Assembly (NCBI RefSeq): GCF_014851395.1
Contig: NW_024044459.1
Location: 24,735,418 to 24,799,417 of the forward strand
Source of the DNA: Micropterus salmoides
Taxonomy: Eukaryota > Chordata > Actinopteri > Centrarchiformes > Centrarchidae
DNA length: 64,000 bases
Reading direction: 5' to 3'
Position numbers and translations under genes: made by a program. The notes under the pieces were generated by a model. That model did not search any database. It was not told where the DNA came from and saw only the letters and a program-made list of their open reading frames with translations. Every line of letters starts with the position of its first letter. The first letter of the stretch is position 1. This document shows positions 24,034 through 34,436 of this stretch, piece by piece.

Positions 24034-26438
24034 AATGCTAAGAACAACGAGGAGCCCATTAACAAGATTAGATCACAGCATCCACATTTTTTGCTCCAGT
24101 CACCCTGCTGATGTGCCAGGCTAATAAACAGAGTTCAGACAAGGCTCTATCCTCCGGCTGGGCCCAAGGTTCGCTAGCTCACTACTGTCTCTTCCTGCAC
24201 CCAGGAGCTGAGTGTGTGAGCAGTAACACCATAACCTGACACTCCAAAGGGATGCCAGTGGTGCCAAACCCCCACTAAGCATTTAAATTGCTTTACTATC
24301 TAGTTACTCTCCTGCAGCTGAGAAGGAAATGTGGCAGGCCTGCTCTACTAGGAAAGACAAGGCTGGATTCACTGATACGGCAGCTCCAATAGCACTCAAA
24401 GCTTTAATGCCCTGTAATCTTTCCTAAAGCACCAAGCCAGATTTACTTTAAGAAGTGAGTAAGTAGTGCTGAGAGTATTAAAACTGGGAGCAAAAGTCAA
24501 TTAGGAAATTAAAAATGAAAATTCAGTGAGAGAGGGAGGACAAAGATCTTGCTACAAGTCCTGGTGAGAGTAGCACAATGAGGCTCTTTCTGTGATTTAA
24601 ACTAAAACAGACAAGGCTGATGTGGAATAAAAGACTGCAAGCTTTGCAGCGTCAGAGCCAAACATAATCAATAACAAGTGTAATGTTGAATCTCTATAAA
24701 AATCCGTTAGTGTTTTAACAGGCGCAAGTGCTGAGTGTGGAAGTCAGAGCACACCGCTACAAGTCAGAGAACTAAGCCTTCGCTTTGACATCAGCAGGTC
24801 TTGGGAATGAAAGCGATGCCTCCGGTTATTGGCTAGACCTCTAATTGGCAGTCAGTCACTATTGATTTAAACATTAACTGGCTTTTTCAAAAGGGCAAAC
24901 AAATATTGAACACTGGTCAAAGCATGTTGAGCTACATCTGATGGGACGTGAGTCTCTTGGGCTTTAAAGGGCATCCTCTTAATGACAGTTTAATCCATTA
25001 TGAAATGTCTATCCATCAAATTATATCATATACTTCTCCAAAGTGACATCATTAAATCCTTAAAAATTGGGTTCATGTTTATTACAGCGCTCCATCCTCA
25101 AAGACAAAACAATTGTGGTTACTTATTTGACATGTAAGAGCAGAAACTGTAAACTTAAAATAGTGAGAGGAAATGGTATAAAGTTATTTCCAACTGCCAT
25201 ACTTCTCTGTGTATTTGTCTCGTAATTGTAGGACAAGGACAAAAATGTTTAGCACAAAGTGTACATCTGAAACGCAACGCCATTATCACTTGACACACAG
25301 TGAAGACACTTTAATTAACATGTTGTCACATTTGTCTGACTGTTTCCCTTTAGCTTCACTCACAATAGAAGTGCAGACAGTCGGCCAGAGAAGGCACAGA
25401 CAGTGGCCTTCAGGCACACAAAGCCTGAATTCAGACATACAGTGTGGCCTGCCAGGAAGACATCAGTGTAGGGGACAACTTGTGTGCTTCACTGCCTCTG
25501 TGCTCAGATGTTGACAGGCTACCTTTGTTTCAGGGACAGCAGTCACCTTACAACATAATGGACTATTAATAAAGGGTAGAGGCAACAGGCGTCTTTTCTT
25601 TCACCACAAGAGCAGGCAGGAGTGGGGCTTTGGCTATCCTACCTCTGTGTCAAATAACAGTGCTGACAACAAAAGACAATCAGGCTGCTTGAGAAAGTGT
25701 GGCACTAGGCTGTAGCATGAGATGAAATGGGCTCCACATTTGGTTTAGATTAGATTTTTCTGCGAGCACAACCACTTGAGAATGTTCTCTATCCAATCTG
25801 ATGAAGATTTATATTTCTGAAGATTGCATTTATGACTGCTGGAGCTGCAGGGAAGCATCGTTAGTCAAAACTTTGGCTTGCAGTCAGAGGACCCAGATGC
25901 AAACCCCCATACGGACCAGAATTCACTCTGCAGAAGAGCCTTTAAACAAAGCAGTGAATGCCCTCCTCCTTCATAGCCAATTTTGCACTCTATTTGAAAA
26001 TAATACTATCCTATAGGGATCAGCTTTGTGTCACATTGTTTTTATTATCAGTTTGTACATAAGCTAGAAGTTGTTTTAATCATAGGCTATCTGATTTGTA
26101 AAGGCATTTAAACTCCACAGTTACAGCTTTGACTAATAGCGACTAATATTTCTGTTATCAGAGGACAGTTAACTCCAGTGGGTGCACATTCATTCTGCTA
26201 TGATCCATTTATTTAGTAAAAGTGGATCAGATAGGGGGAACAACCGTTGCAACAATTACTCTATCTCTCCTTTGATGAGGATCATGCACATAGGTGGTTC
26301 AGGGCTTCCCGGTATGGCATCATTAATTTGCTCCATACTCACTCCATAGTGCAAAAGATCCAAATGCTGGGTCTATTCATGAATTTTGCAATCAATATTA
26401 AGTTTGAAATTGGTAAAACCTTATCAGTGCACCTAGGG
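21705..26438. other. osbp2 intron 1, distal part
   Basis: Part of the 7,670-bp intron between the two visible osbp2 exons. It contains a GA-rich run at about 21737-21765, an A13 run at about 22210 and the CT/CA microsatellite at 23966-24031, but no other recognisable element or exon. A GC-richer part at 22.6-23.4 kb has only short frames. Confidence 0.6.
23966..24031. repeat. (CT)n(CA)n microsatellite
   Basis: About seven CT units are followed by about 25 CA units inside osbp2 intron 1. Confidence 0.97.
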
Positions 26439-28216
26439 CAGTGGTTCTCAACCTTTTTTGGGCCAGCGCACCTCTATCCATTATCCAGGTCCCTTACCGC
26501 CCCCCATCAAACAAGATGTTTGCTATTTGCCCTGAATATTGTTGATTTTTTTATTGTTACTATTGTTATTAAAAACATGGAAACGGTAACAAAAAAGCCA
26601 TGTGAAAAGTAATTATATTTAACTAATAAGTGAATGCTCCAATTTCTGCCTTTTCTGCACCAATTTATGGTGGCAATGTCTAAAAATTCAGGTGGCAGGT
26701 GACAATTCAAAATATATAATTATTATAGAATATAATCTACTGAGGCTCTCAGGCATTCTTATTGCTTTTAAATATTTTTCTCCTGTAGATCAACTTATTT
26801 AATATCATCCCTGCTCAACACACATGATTAAGTCTTACCACCTCTTTTTGTGGGGAAGTAACCTATAAATGTGTTTGTGGCCCCTTTTCATCTCAGTAAT
26901 AAATTAATCCATTTTTATTCATTTATTGACTGGACTTTATTCGCTCATCTGTTAATAACTTATCATAACTCAGGGTTTCCCACAGAATGACAGTGTAACT
27001 GTGGCGTAGCTGTACAGCATGCTAGCCTCAAAAACCCATCTGTATTCTAACATTAACTTAGCGCTCCTTATTAGCTAGGCTCCTTACATGCTTGCTAATA
27101 ACTTTTAATAGCTGGGTCTCCGACATTGTCAGCTTGTGTTGGACAGATTTGTGCAGCTGTGTTAATGAGGGAGCGAGAGCAAGAGATCGAGAGACGGATG
27201 AGAGAGACGAGCGAATACGGTTTTAAATAGGCCTAGTAAAAAAAACCTAAATTCAATATGTGCCGGTAAGCCTTGATATTGTGGCAGGCCGCCACAAATA
27301 AATGAACGTATGGGAAACACTGTAACTTATCTGCTCATGTTCAAAACTTTCTGCACATTCAGAATCTCTCCCACATATCTGAGTTCTCTGAAATAAAGAC
27401 TAACGTCATTAGCCTATTTAAAGGAGAATTCATAATATTTTACTACATACTCGATACTGCATTATGTTACTGATTTGCTGGAAGTATCCCCTCGCCGTCT
27501 AACAGACAAAACTGAATGAGACGAGGAGGTGCTCATGCCGGGGGGAAACGAAACTAACCAACAACACCTGTGATCAGACAGAAAGCTCACGAATAATTCC
27601 ACACACGTTAACTTCAGCACCTCTGATAAAGTGCCGCTTACAATCTCCAACAGAGCAAGACAAGTCTTCAGTTTTTAACGTTACATTTTTATAGCCTACT
27701 GAAACTACAGTGTATGTCCACTTTGGCACAAACTGTCTGCGACTCACAGCGTAAGGTGGGTCCATGTCACTCGCTGGTGTCGCAGCGAAGTTGCTTTCAG
27801 GATGTCCGACAGCAGAATATCCCTCTTGTAAATGTGTAACCACTGAGATAACAAGACGTTCAACGTGTATTCCTCAGAGAAATAAACACTTTTCCACCTA
27901 GAAAGAGAAGGTCGATTTTCCAGAGTTTTCAGTTCCAGAGAACGCCATGTGGGTAAAATTTTAGAGATAAGACTCTGACTTCCCGTTCCCGTGAAGGCAG
28001 CACGAAGCTGCACCACAAGTAGCTGACAGAGAAAAAATACACAGCTTTGTCCAGTCGCAGTGGACTAAACTGGCAGGTTTTAATGTTGCAGACCACAGTT
28101 TTTTGCAAGTAGTTTAAAGTTTAAACTCGTATTGTTGTGAATCTTAAGTGGAAACTCGGCCAACCAACAAACGCCCCCCAATCGTCCTCGGAACGCCCCC
28201 CGTTGAGAATCCAGGG
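26439..28216. mobile_element. hAT-like DNA transposon (decayed), osbp2 intron 1
   Basis: The left end starts CAGTGGTTCTCAACC and continues TTTTTTGGGCCAGCGC, a terminal pattern typical of hAT (Charlie/Tip100-like) elements. The right end at about 28190-28216 reads GCCCCCCGTTGAGAATCCAG, which is the left terminus in inverted form with a few mismatches (GTTGAGAA). The interior has only broken frames (for example on the minus strand 27574-28016) with no transposase signature that I can name. A second element is nested inside at 26971-27322. Flanking 8-bp duplications are not recognisable, so the element is old or an end is mis-set. Confidence 0.6.
26971..27322. mobile_element. Nested hAT-type MITE
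   Basis: The left end CAGGGTTTCCCACAGAATG and right end CGTATGGGAAACACTG form an imperfect terminal inverted repeat (CAGtGTTTCCCAtA pattern) of a kind common in fish non-autonomous hAT elements. The unit is about 352 bp. TAACTTAT follows the right end and also occurs just upstream of the left end, at about 26957, but seven bases away from the terminus, so the target duplication is not clean. It lies inside the larger hAT-like element. Confidence 0.55.
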
Positions 28217-29279
28217 ACAAAATAATCTCATCTCAGAGGTCCACTGACTTATAGCTTTCTTCAGAGCTTTCAACCGCATCTCACTATCTTCATCAGAGAA
28301 TGAAGCTCTGAAAATGCTAGAAGGTGGACTTAAAAGTTGAGACTATTTTGTCACACATGCACACAGTTTCACCATGTGACAGTTAAATTTACCTGCTGTG
28401 GGGTTGTATTAACATTTGACTAACAATGAAGACGTTGTTGTTGTTTGAGAAAATTGAGTTTGGACTTGTTTGAATACTCTGCTTTATGTTGACGTCAAGT
28501 TATTAAAGTTGCACTTGACCTGACCTAGTCCAGTTTAATCAAACCTTCATATATATGACTTTTCTGTGTTGAAGCAAGTTGGTTTTGGGGACTAAACATT
28601 TGACTGCTTTATGAGTAATTCATTGTTTCCCTGTTGTGCCTCACACACAGACACAGACACACACCTGTTGAAACCGGTTGAAACATGACTCCTTGCGTGA
28701 GGCACCTGAGCCACAGGTGTTAGACTACTGTATAGATAACGTTAGCTCAGAACTAGCAACCTGCGTGATGAGAGTGAGGACATAATGATAATGATAGCGA
28801 CCACCTCTTGCAACGCATCTCCTTGCAGTGATCACACTGAGTAACGTTAGCAGGAATCGGTAACGTAAGGCTCATGAAATTAGTGAATTCAATTGCGCAA
28901 AATGATATGACGTTCATAAGGAATAAAACATTAAGACAGTGACATTAAAATTAAAATAAATAATAACCTCGACTTTAGTAACAACACGTTAAAGACCGGT
29001 TGTCAGTGAGGAGCGGAGAGCTGGATCATGAGCGAAGGCTCGCGAGCTAGCTTAGTTTGCTAGCTAACGTCTGTACTTACTGTAGCTACATTTCTGACAC
29101 TTTATTGAGTTAGAAACCTTGCTGTTATCGTTGCTGTGTGTATGTCTGTCTGTGTTTGGTGTCTCTCCGCAACATACAGTCAGTCATAGTAAAACGCCGA
29201 CGCTGTCACAGTTGTCAGCTTAAAGTAAACCAACAACTGTCCATTTGACAGCTAACTTTAGCCTGCTGCTAGCCAGCTG
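28217..29279. other. osbp2 intron 1, proximal part
   Basis: No exon was recognised. The sequence becomes progressively CpG-richer towards the osbp2 promoter. There are short A/C-rich runs near 28655 only. Confidence 0.5.
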
Positions 29280-29960
29280 AGGCAGCCAGCTGTAATGATC
29301 TGATGCGCTTACAGAAACATAAAGAGTCGCTGTTTATATTCAGAAATCTTACACGCCGCGTCTGCACCATTTACCTGTAGTATGAAAGCAGGCCATTGCT
29401 GAGGACAAACCACCGCCGCTGGTACCCTTTCAAATAGTTGGTCCATTTAAAAAGCCAGCCTTTGTAAGTATCCGATCCTGGTGCCGGGGCCGCGGCAGAG
29501 GCAGATGCCGAGCCCTTCCCTTGCTCGCTCATCCTCCGCTCCGCCGCACGCCGAAGGGTGCAGGATAAACCGGGGACAGCGGGGACGGGGACACTACCCC
29601 ACCGTGTCTACCTGAGCGAGGACCTCGGCGCTGACGAACGAGCTCGACCGGAAGGAGGGTCCGGGTCTAAGGCGAGAGAGACCACCGACCGTGAGCCCCT
29701 TTCACATGACGCCGGAATGGACAACGCAGGACGAGAAGTGATGCCAAGACACTTTGCTGATGCAGACTGCAGAGGATTCAGAGCACAGAGCTGGATCGAA
29801 TAGAAAGGACATTTCTTACATGACCTCCATATCTACTACTGATAAGGCTGTCACCAAATCAACAGCGATTTCCATGACGACCGATAATGACAGTAATTCT
29901 GGGAGGGAGGGAGCGGCTGCTGACCTGGACACTCGCTGAGCGTGAATGTGAATGGAAACG
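29280..29960 (-). promoter_or_regulatory. osbp2: CpG-rich promoter / 5' region of osbp2
   Basis: CpG density rises sharply over about 29.34-29.95 kb (GCCGGGGCCGCGGC, CTCCGCCGCACGCCG, GAGCTCGACCGG and so on) compared with AT-rich surroundings, and the first coding exon lies inside it. This is the expected CpG-island promoter of a broadly expressed vertebrate gene. The transcription start should be to the right of 29532. No TATA box was noted. The plus-strand open frame at 29558-29803 is the antisense of this CpG-rich leader and is not called as a gene. Confidence 0.65.
29375..29532 (-). CDS. osbp2: Oxysterol-binding protein 2, coding exon 1 (N-terminus and start of PH domain)
   Basis: The ATG is at 29532 on the minus strand and the donor CTACAG|GTAAATG follows 29375. 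The exon is 158 nt (52 codons plus 2 nt). The protein begins MSEQGKGSASASAAAPAPGS, a short low-complexity Ala/Ser/Pro leader. The PH domain then starts at about residue 24 with KGWLFKWTNYLKGYQRRWFV and continues LSNGLLSYY, the hallmark first strands of OSBP/OSBP2 PH domains. Joining to exon 2 keeps the frame (YY-R-TQAEM). The leader is much shorter than the long N-terminal extension of mammalian OSBP2, so another upstream start exon could exist for a longer isoform. The product is a sterol/phosphoinositide-transfer protein acting at membrane contact sites. Confidence 0.9.
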
Positions 29961-32082
29961 CCGCTCTATCAATTCAAGTCTATGATTCAGACCTGCACCA
30001 CGTGACGTTGTTATCTAAACATTTGACATGCGGTTTGGTGGCTGATTTCAGACCTGATGCTTGTCAGGAGAGCAGACAAGTGTAGGAGAGTATGCAACAA
30101 CAAACATAGGCTAAAAATACATAATAAATACACAAATTGATAACACTGCACAGTAACAGGCCTCTCTCTACCTGTTGACTGGTTTTTGGTAGTTTGCTTA
30201 GGTCAACATTTGGAAAAACGTCATTTATTTGAGTTTATATTGTGCTCCCATGGTGCATTTAACCCAATAAAGTAGACAAGTGTGAAGTGCTTTATCTAAA
30301 TGACCACAAACTAGTACTTAATCTGGATTTTGGTGGTGACAGGATACATGCACAATGCACAGGTCTTTAATTGTAATAGCCCAAAAAAAACAATACTTGC
30401 CCCCATCACAGGTTAATGTTACCCACAGAGAAAGTGAGGGGTGATGATCCAAAGAAACATCATGTTGTTTAGTACCATTGGCCGTTGATGAGATAATTAC
30501 TCATTTACTAATTTGTGTATACAGTGACTATTATCACACTGCCACCTTAAATGAAAGTATGTCAGTTCTTACATTGGGGAAATCACCAGATGATGATCTA
30601 GTTTGTTGAATACAATTAAGTACTGGAAGGGGGTTCAGCATGTGATGCCTTATCTGTTGCCTGTCTCTGATTTTGCTCCTGATAACGTGGCTTTACCACA
30701 AGGTGGCAATGTTGTCAAAATGATCTTAGTGTGGTGTAATTGTTGCACAGCATTGAAAAGTGACCAGAGTAAAGGTGCTGTTCTCAAATGCATTTAATGA
30801 TTGATCATGTGTCAAAAAACCAAACAAAATTACCCACAGTACTAACACAGTAAAAATAAATACAAGTAACGTTTCTCATAAAAAAACGGTAGCCCTTTTT
30901 ATTTGGAAACACACAGCAGACAAACCGATGAGAACTCATGCTACACACAGTTGCTTTCTAGTGTATCTCTGCTACATATTTCTTTTTTTTTTAACTAGAA
31001 AAACAAACAACAAAACTATACACAGCCATGTGCCCTGATTGAAGGGTTCAACACAACAGCTTGGGAGAGAATCATGAGCTTGTGCTCTCACATGCCAGTG
31101 AAAAACAACTACATTCACTCCACTCAGCTGCTCATTACAGTGTCAGAAAACCATGTATTACAAAAATGAAACACAATATCAAATTTTCACATCAGTGCAA
31201 TTAAACCCCTGACCCGTTGGCTCTACCAACAAAAGCATGCAAGTCAATTACTCTATGGATCATCACTCTTATATACAATAGGTCTGCTTACTTTCACTGC
31301 AGCCATATTCACAAACTACCTAGCTAGGTCTAATCAAATGAAAAAGCAACTGTTAATCTCACAACATTACCAATTAGATATTATTCAGATACGGATATGA
31401 ATGCTTTATTAAGGTTCCCTGTGTGTCTGTGATGCACTCATGGGATGTTTTGTGGAAGTCATTGAGCTCTTTTTTTCTGCAGGATTCTGCAAGTGAATTA
31501 CATCTATTGTGTGTGAGGCATTTTTAATATAATACGATGGTACATATATAGTCAGTCAGGACATCCTTGTGGGTTTTTATTGCGCCTTCCCAATTCAAAA
31601 TTCCAACATCTCATCTGTCTCTTATCTTGCTGTCTGTCCTTTGCTTGCCTGAATGTCAGCTATCAAACCTGCCTCTCTCTGTCTCCCTCCCTCTCTCTCT
31701 CCCACACACACACACACACACACACACCTCCTGTATGTCCCCAGTTCATTGGATTTAATGTATTCATCAGAAACAGACACTGAGTGAAGGGAGGGAGCAA
31801 ATTAAAGCCCTACAGAACATCATGATATGGACTGCAGTATTTTCTGCTGCAAGACAACCTTAAAACACCCTTCATCTGAACAAACAGCTTTTACTGTATA
31901 GGCCAAGTTTGAAACAGGGAAAGAAAAAAAATGCTGGCTACTTCTCAGATTCTAAAATTGATAACCTCCCCAGAAAAGTGCTATTTTTTGCTCTTTATTA
32001 TTCTGGTAGACCATTAACCGCACATCCTCAAAGTAATCCAAATATGTCTGGTATGAGCGTTTGCTGTTGACCTTACTGAATA
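29961..32082. other. Intergenic region between rasl10a and osbp2 (left part)
   Basis: This stretch is upstream of osbp2 and downstream of rasl10a. On the minus strand AATAAA-type polyadenylation signals for rasl10a occur near 31994-31999, 31575 and 30898. Any of these could end its 3' UTR, in which case the Tc1 element would lie within or just beyond that UTR. No exon was recognised. Confidence 0.4.
31701..31728. repeat. (CA)n microsatellite
   Basis: About 12 CA units preceded by a CT-rich tract. Confidence 0.95.
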
Positions 32083-32298
32083 CAGTGCCTTGCGAAAGTA
32101 TTCGGCCCCCTTGAACTTTTCAACCTTTTGCCACATTTCAGGCTTCAAACATAAAGATATAAAACTGTAATTTTTTGTGAAGAACCAACAACAAGTGGGA
32201 CACAATCATGAAGTGGAACGAAATTTATTGGATATTTCAAACCTTTTTAACAAATAAAAACTGAAAAATTGGGCGTGCAAAATTATTCAGCCCCCTTA
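32083..32298 (+). repeat. Left terminal inverted repeat of Tc1 element
   Basis: About 216 bp including the outer motif at 32083-32112 and the inner motif at about 32273-32298. Compared with the right repeat it carries six extra bases after the first CCCCCTT. Confidence 0.92.
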
Positions 32299-32300
32299 AG

Positions 32301-33320
32301 TTAATACTTTGTAGCGCCACCTTTTGCTGCGATTACAGCTGTAAGTCGCTTGGGGTACGTCTCTATCAGTTTTGCACATCGAGAGACTGAAACTTTTGCC
32401 CATTCCTCCTTGTAAAACAGCTCGAGCTCAGTGAGGTTGGATGGAGAGCGTTTGTGAGCAGCAGTTTTCAGTTCTTTCCACAGATTCTCGATTGGATTCA
32501 GGTCTGGACTTTGACTTGGCCATTCTAACACCTGGATGTGTTTATTTGTGAACCATTCCAGTGTAGATTTTGCTTTATGTTTTGGATCATTGTCTTGTTG
32601 GAAGACAAATCTCCGTCCCAGTCTCAGGTCTTTTGCAGACTCCATCAGGTTTTCTTCCAGAATGGTCCTGTATTTGGCTCCATCCATCTTCCCATCAATT
32701 TTAACCATCTTCCCTGTCCCTGCTGAAGAAAAGCAGGCCCAAACCATGATGCTGCCACCACCATGTTTGACAGTGGGGATGGTGTGTTCAGGGTGATGAG
32801 CTGTGTTGCTTTTACGCGAAACATAACGTTTTGCATTGTTGCCAAAAAGTTCGATTTTGGTTTCATCTGACCAGAGCACCTTCTTCCACATGTTTGGTGT
32901 GTCTCCCAGGTGGCTTGTGGCAAACTTTAAACGAGACTTTTTATGGATATCTTTAAGAAATGGCTTTCTTCTTGCCACTCTTCCATAAAGGCCAGATTTG
33001 TGCAGTATACGACTGATTGTTGTCCTATGGACAGAGTCTCCCACCTCAGCTGTAGATCTCTGCAGTTCATCCAGAGTGATCATGGGCCTCTTGGCTGCAT
33101 CTCTGATCAGTCTTCTCCTTGTATGAGCTGAAAGTTTAGAGGGACGGCCGGGTCTTCGTAGATTTGCAGTGGTCTGATACTCCTTCCATTTCAATATTAT
33201 CGCTTGCACAGTGCTCCTAGGGATGTTTAAAGCTTGGGAAATCTTTTTGTATCCAAATCCGGCTTTAAACTTCTCCACAACAGTATCTCGGACCTGCCTG
33301 GTGTGTTCCTTGTTCTTCAT
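32301..33320 (-). CDS. Tc1-family transposase, intact 339 aa
   Basis: This is the DDE transposase that binds the element's own terminal repeats and performs cut-and-paste transposition into TA sites. The frame runs from ATG at 33320 to the stop at 32301 without interruption, and 339-340 residues is the normal Tc1 length. Residues 1-50 form the first paired-like helix-turn-helix (YKKISQALNIPRSTVQAIIL). Residues 57-62 hold a GRPSK motif similar to the GRPR AT-hook linker, and residues 63-115 the second helix-turn-helix (TISRILHKSGL). The catalytic triad is complete: D152 in VLWSDETKIELFG, D243 in QQDNDPKH and E278 in SPDLNPIENLW, with 34 residues between the last two (DD34E). The C-terminus YPKRLTAVIAAKGGATKY is typical of the family. 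Whether it is active cannot be told from sequence alone. Confidence 0.95.
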   Translation of the reverse strand: MKNKEHTRQVRDTVVEKFKAGFGYKKISQALNIPRSTVQAIILKWKEYQTTANLRRPGRPSKLSAHTRRRLIRDAAKRPMITLDELQRSTAEVGDSVHRTTISRILHKSGLYGRVARRKPFLKDIHKKSRLKFATSHLGDTPNMWKKVLWSDETKIELFGNNAKRYVSRKSNTAHHPEHTIPTVKHGGGSIMVWACFSSAGTGKMVKIDGKMDGAKYRTILEENLMESAKDLRLGRRFVFQQDNDPKHKAKSTLEWFTNKHIQVLEWPSQSPDLNPIENLWKELKTAAHKRSPSNLTELELFYKEEWAKVSVSRCAKLIETYPKRLTAVIAAKGGATKY

Positions 33321-33497
33321 GATGCTCTCTGCACTTTAAACGGACCTCTGAGACTATCACAGAGCAGGTGCATTTATACGGAGACTTGATTTCACACAGG
33401 TGGATTCTATTTATCATCATTAGTCATTTAGGTCAACATTGGATCATTCAGAGATCCTCACTGAACTTCTGGAGAGAGTTTGCTGCACTGAAAGTAA

Positions 33498-33704
33498 AGG
33501 GGCTGAATAATTTTGCACGCCCAATTTTTCAGTTTTTATTTGTTAAAAAGGTTTGAAATTTCCAATAAATTTCGTTCCACTTCATAATTGTGTCCCACTT
33601 GTTGTTGATTCTTCACAAAAAATTACAGTTTTATATCTTTATGTTTGAAGCCTGAAATGTGGCAAAAGGTCGAAAAGGGGGCCGAATACTTTCGCAAGGC
33701 ACTG
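33498..33704 (-). repeat. Right terminal inverted repeat of Tc1 element
   Basis: About 207 bp, the inverted partner of the left repeat, with its inner motif at about 33498-33522 and outer motif ending at 33704. Confidence 0.92.
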
Positions 33705-34165
33705 TATGACAAATTCAAAAGGAAGACTCGATGATATTGCTGCCTCTCCGTTTTGAGTCTCACAAACACAGTTTCCATCCTGTCAGGCCCAGCTACAGCC
33801 ACAAGACAACCCTCAATAACACCTGCTGCTGTGTCATTTGGGAAGCACAGCCTCAAATGCATAACTGTCTCGCTGATATGAGGAAAAAGAACTGTGCTAT
33901 GTTAGTCACATTGGTTTCCACCTGCTTCCTCCTCTTCTACCTCCTTCCCTGCAACTACACATTTGGCAGAATTTGACTAGGAAGTGGTTGGATGACCATG
34001 TGTGAAATTTTAGTGTCTTTTACAGCGCAAAAGTCTAATAAACCTCATTATGAAAAATCAGCTCAGTAAAGCAGGAGGCCACAGGGTATTTTTCCAGCTA
34101 TTTAGATAAAAAGTCAATTTCTCCTCTGCCACTCCACTCCTTAGGGGTGGAGGGAGCTCTCAGGG

Positions 34166-34436
34166 TCACATGATGGTGCAGCGATTCCTCTGTAGCGCCC
34201 CCTGCAGACGGATAGAGGTGTGGTTCTGGCGCATGCCCCGTGCCACAGCGATGCCCAGCAGCTCTTTGAAAAGCAAGACTACGTGCCAGTTAAACTTGGC
34301 AGAGCACTCCACATAGCCACACTTCCAGGTCTTCTTCACCAGGACTGACACTGCTCTGCGAGGCATAAAGCGCTGCCGCTGCAGATCTCTCTTGTTGCCC
34401 ACCACCAGGATTGGCACCTCGCTGCTGCTGCCTTCC
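34166..34436 (-). CDS. rasl10a: Ras-like GTPase family 10 member A, coding exon 3 (C-terminal half)
   Basis: The acceptor CTCCTGCAG lies before 34436 and the stop TGA is at 34168-34166. The exon is 271 nt and enters with one base completing the Arg codon split with exon 2. It encodes residues 114-203: the G4 motif NKRD (128-131) that reads the guanine base, the G5 motif ECSAK (157-161), and a C-terminal tail ending RLQGALQRNRCTIM. The last four residues, CTIM, form a CaaX-type box, so farnesylation and membrane anchoring are likely, as described for RASL10A (RRP22). With exons 1 and 2 the protein is exactly 203 residues, the length of human RASL10A and RASL10B. RFMPRRA resembles RASL10A while TWKCGYVECSAK resembles RASL10B, so the paralog call leans on synteny. 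Confidence 0.9.

Larger units (their letters stand above)
32083..33704 (-). mobile_element. Full-length Tc1 transposon with IR/DR ends and open transposase
   Basis: A 1,622-bp element is flanked by TA on both sides (32081-32082 and 33705-33706), as expected for Tc1/mariner insertion. Both termini begin CAGTGCCTTGCGAAAGTATT. The terminal inverted repeats are long (left about 32083-32298, right about 33498-33704) and differ by only about five substitutions and one 6-bp indel by eye. Each repeat holds an outer and an inner copy of a related motif (GCGAAAGTATTCGGCCCCCT outside, GTGCAAAATTATTCAGCCCC inside). This is the IR/DR arrangement known from Sleeping Beauty-like elements. One uninterrupted transposase frame fills the interior. 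High terminal identity and an open frame point to a young, perhaps still autonomous, copy. Confidence 0.95.

Noticed and set aside
29558..29803. Plus-strand frame of 81 codons opposite the osbp2 promoter
   Set aside because: CpG-rich 5' region favours accidental open frames. No domain, and a divergent transcript cannot be argued from sequence alone.
32536..33131. Plus-strand frames overlapping the Tc1 transposase
   Set aside because: Antisense shadows of the intact minus-strand transposase.
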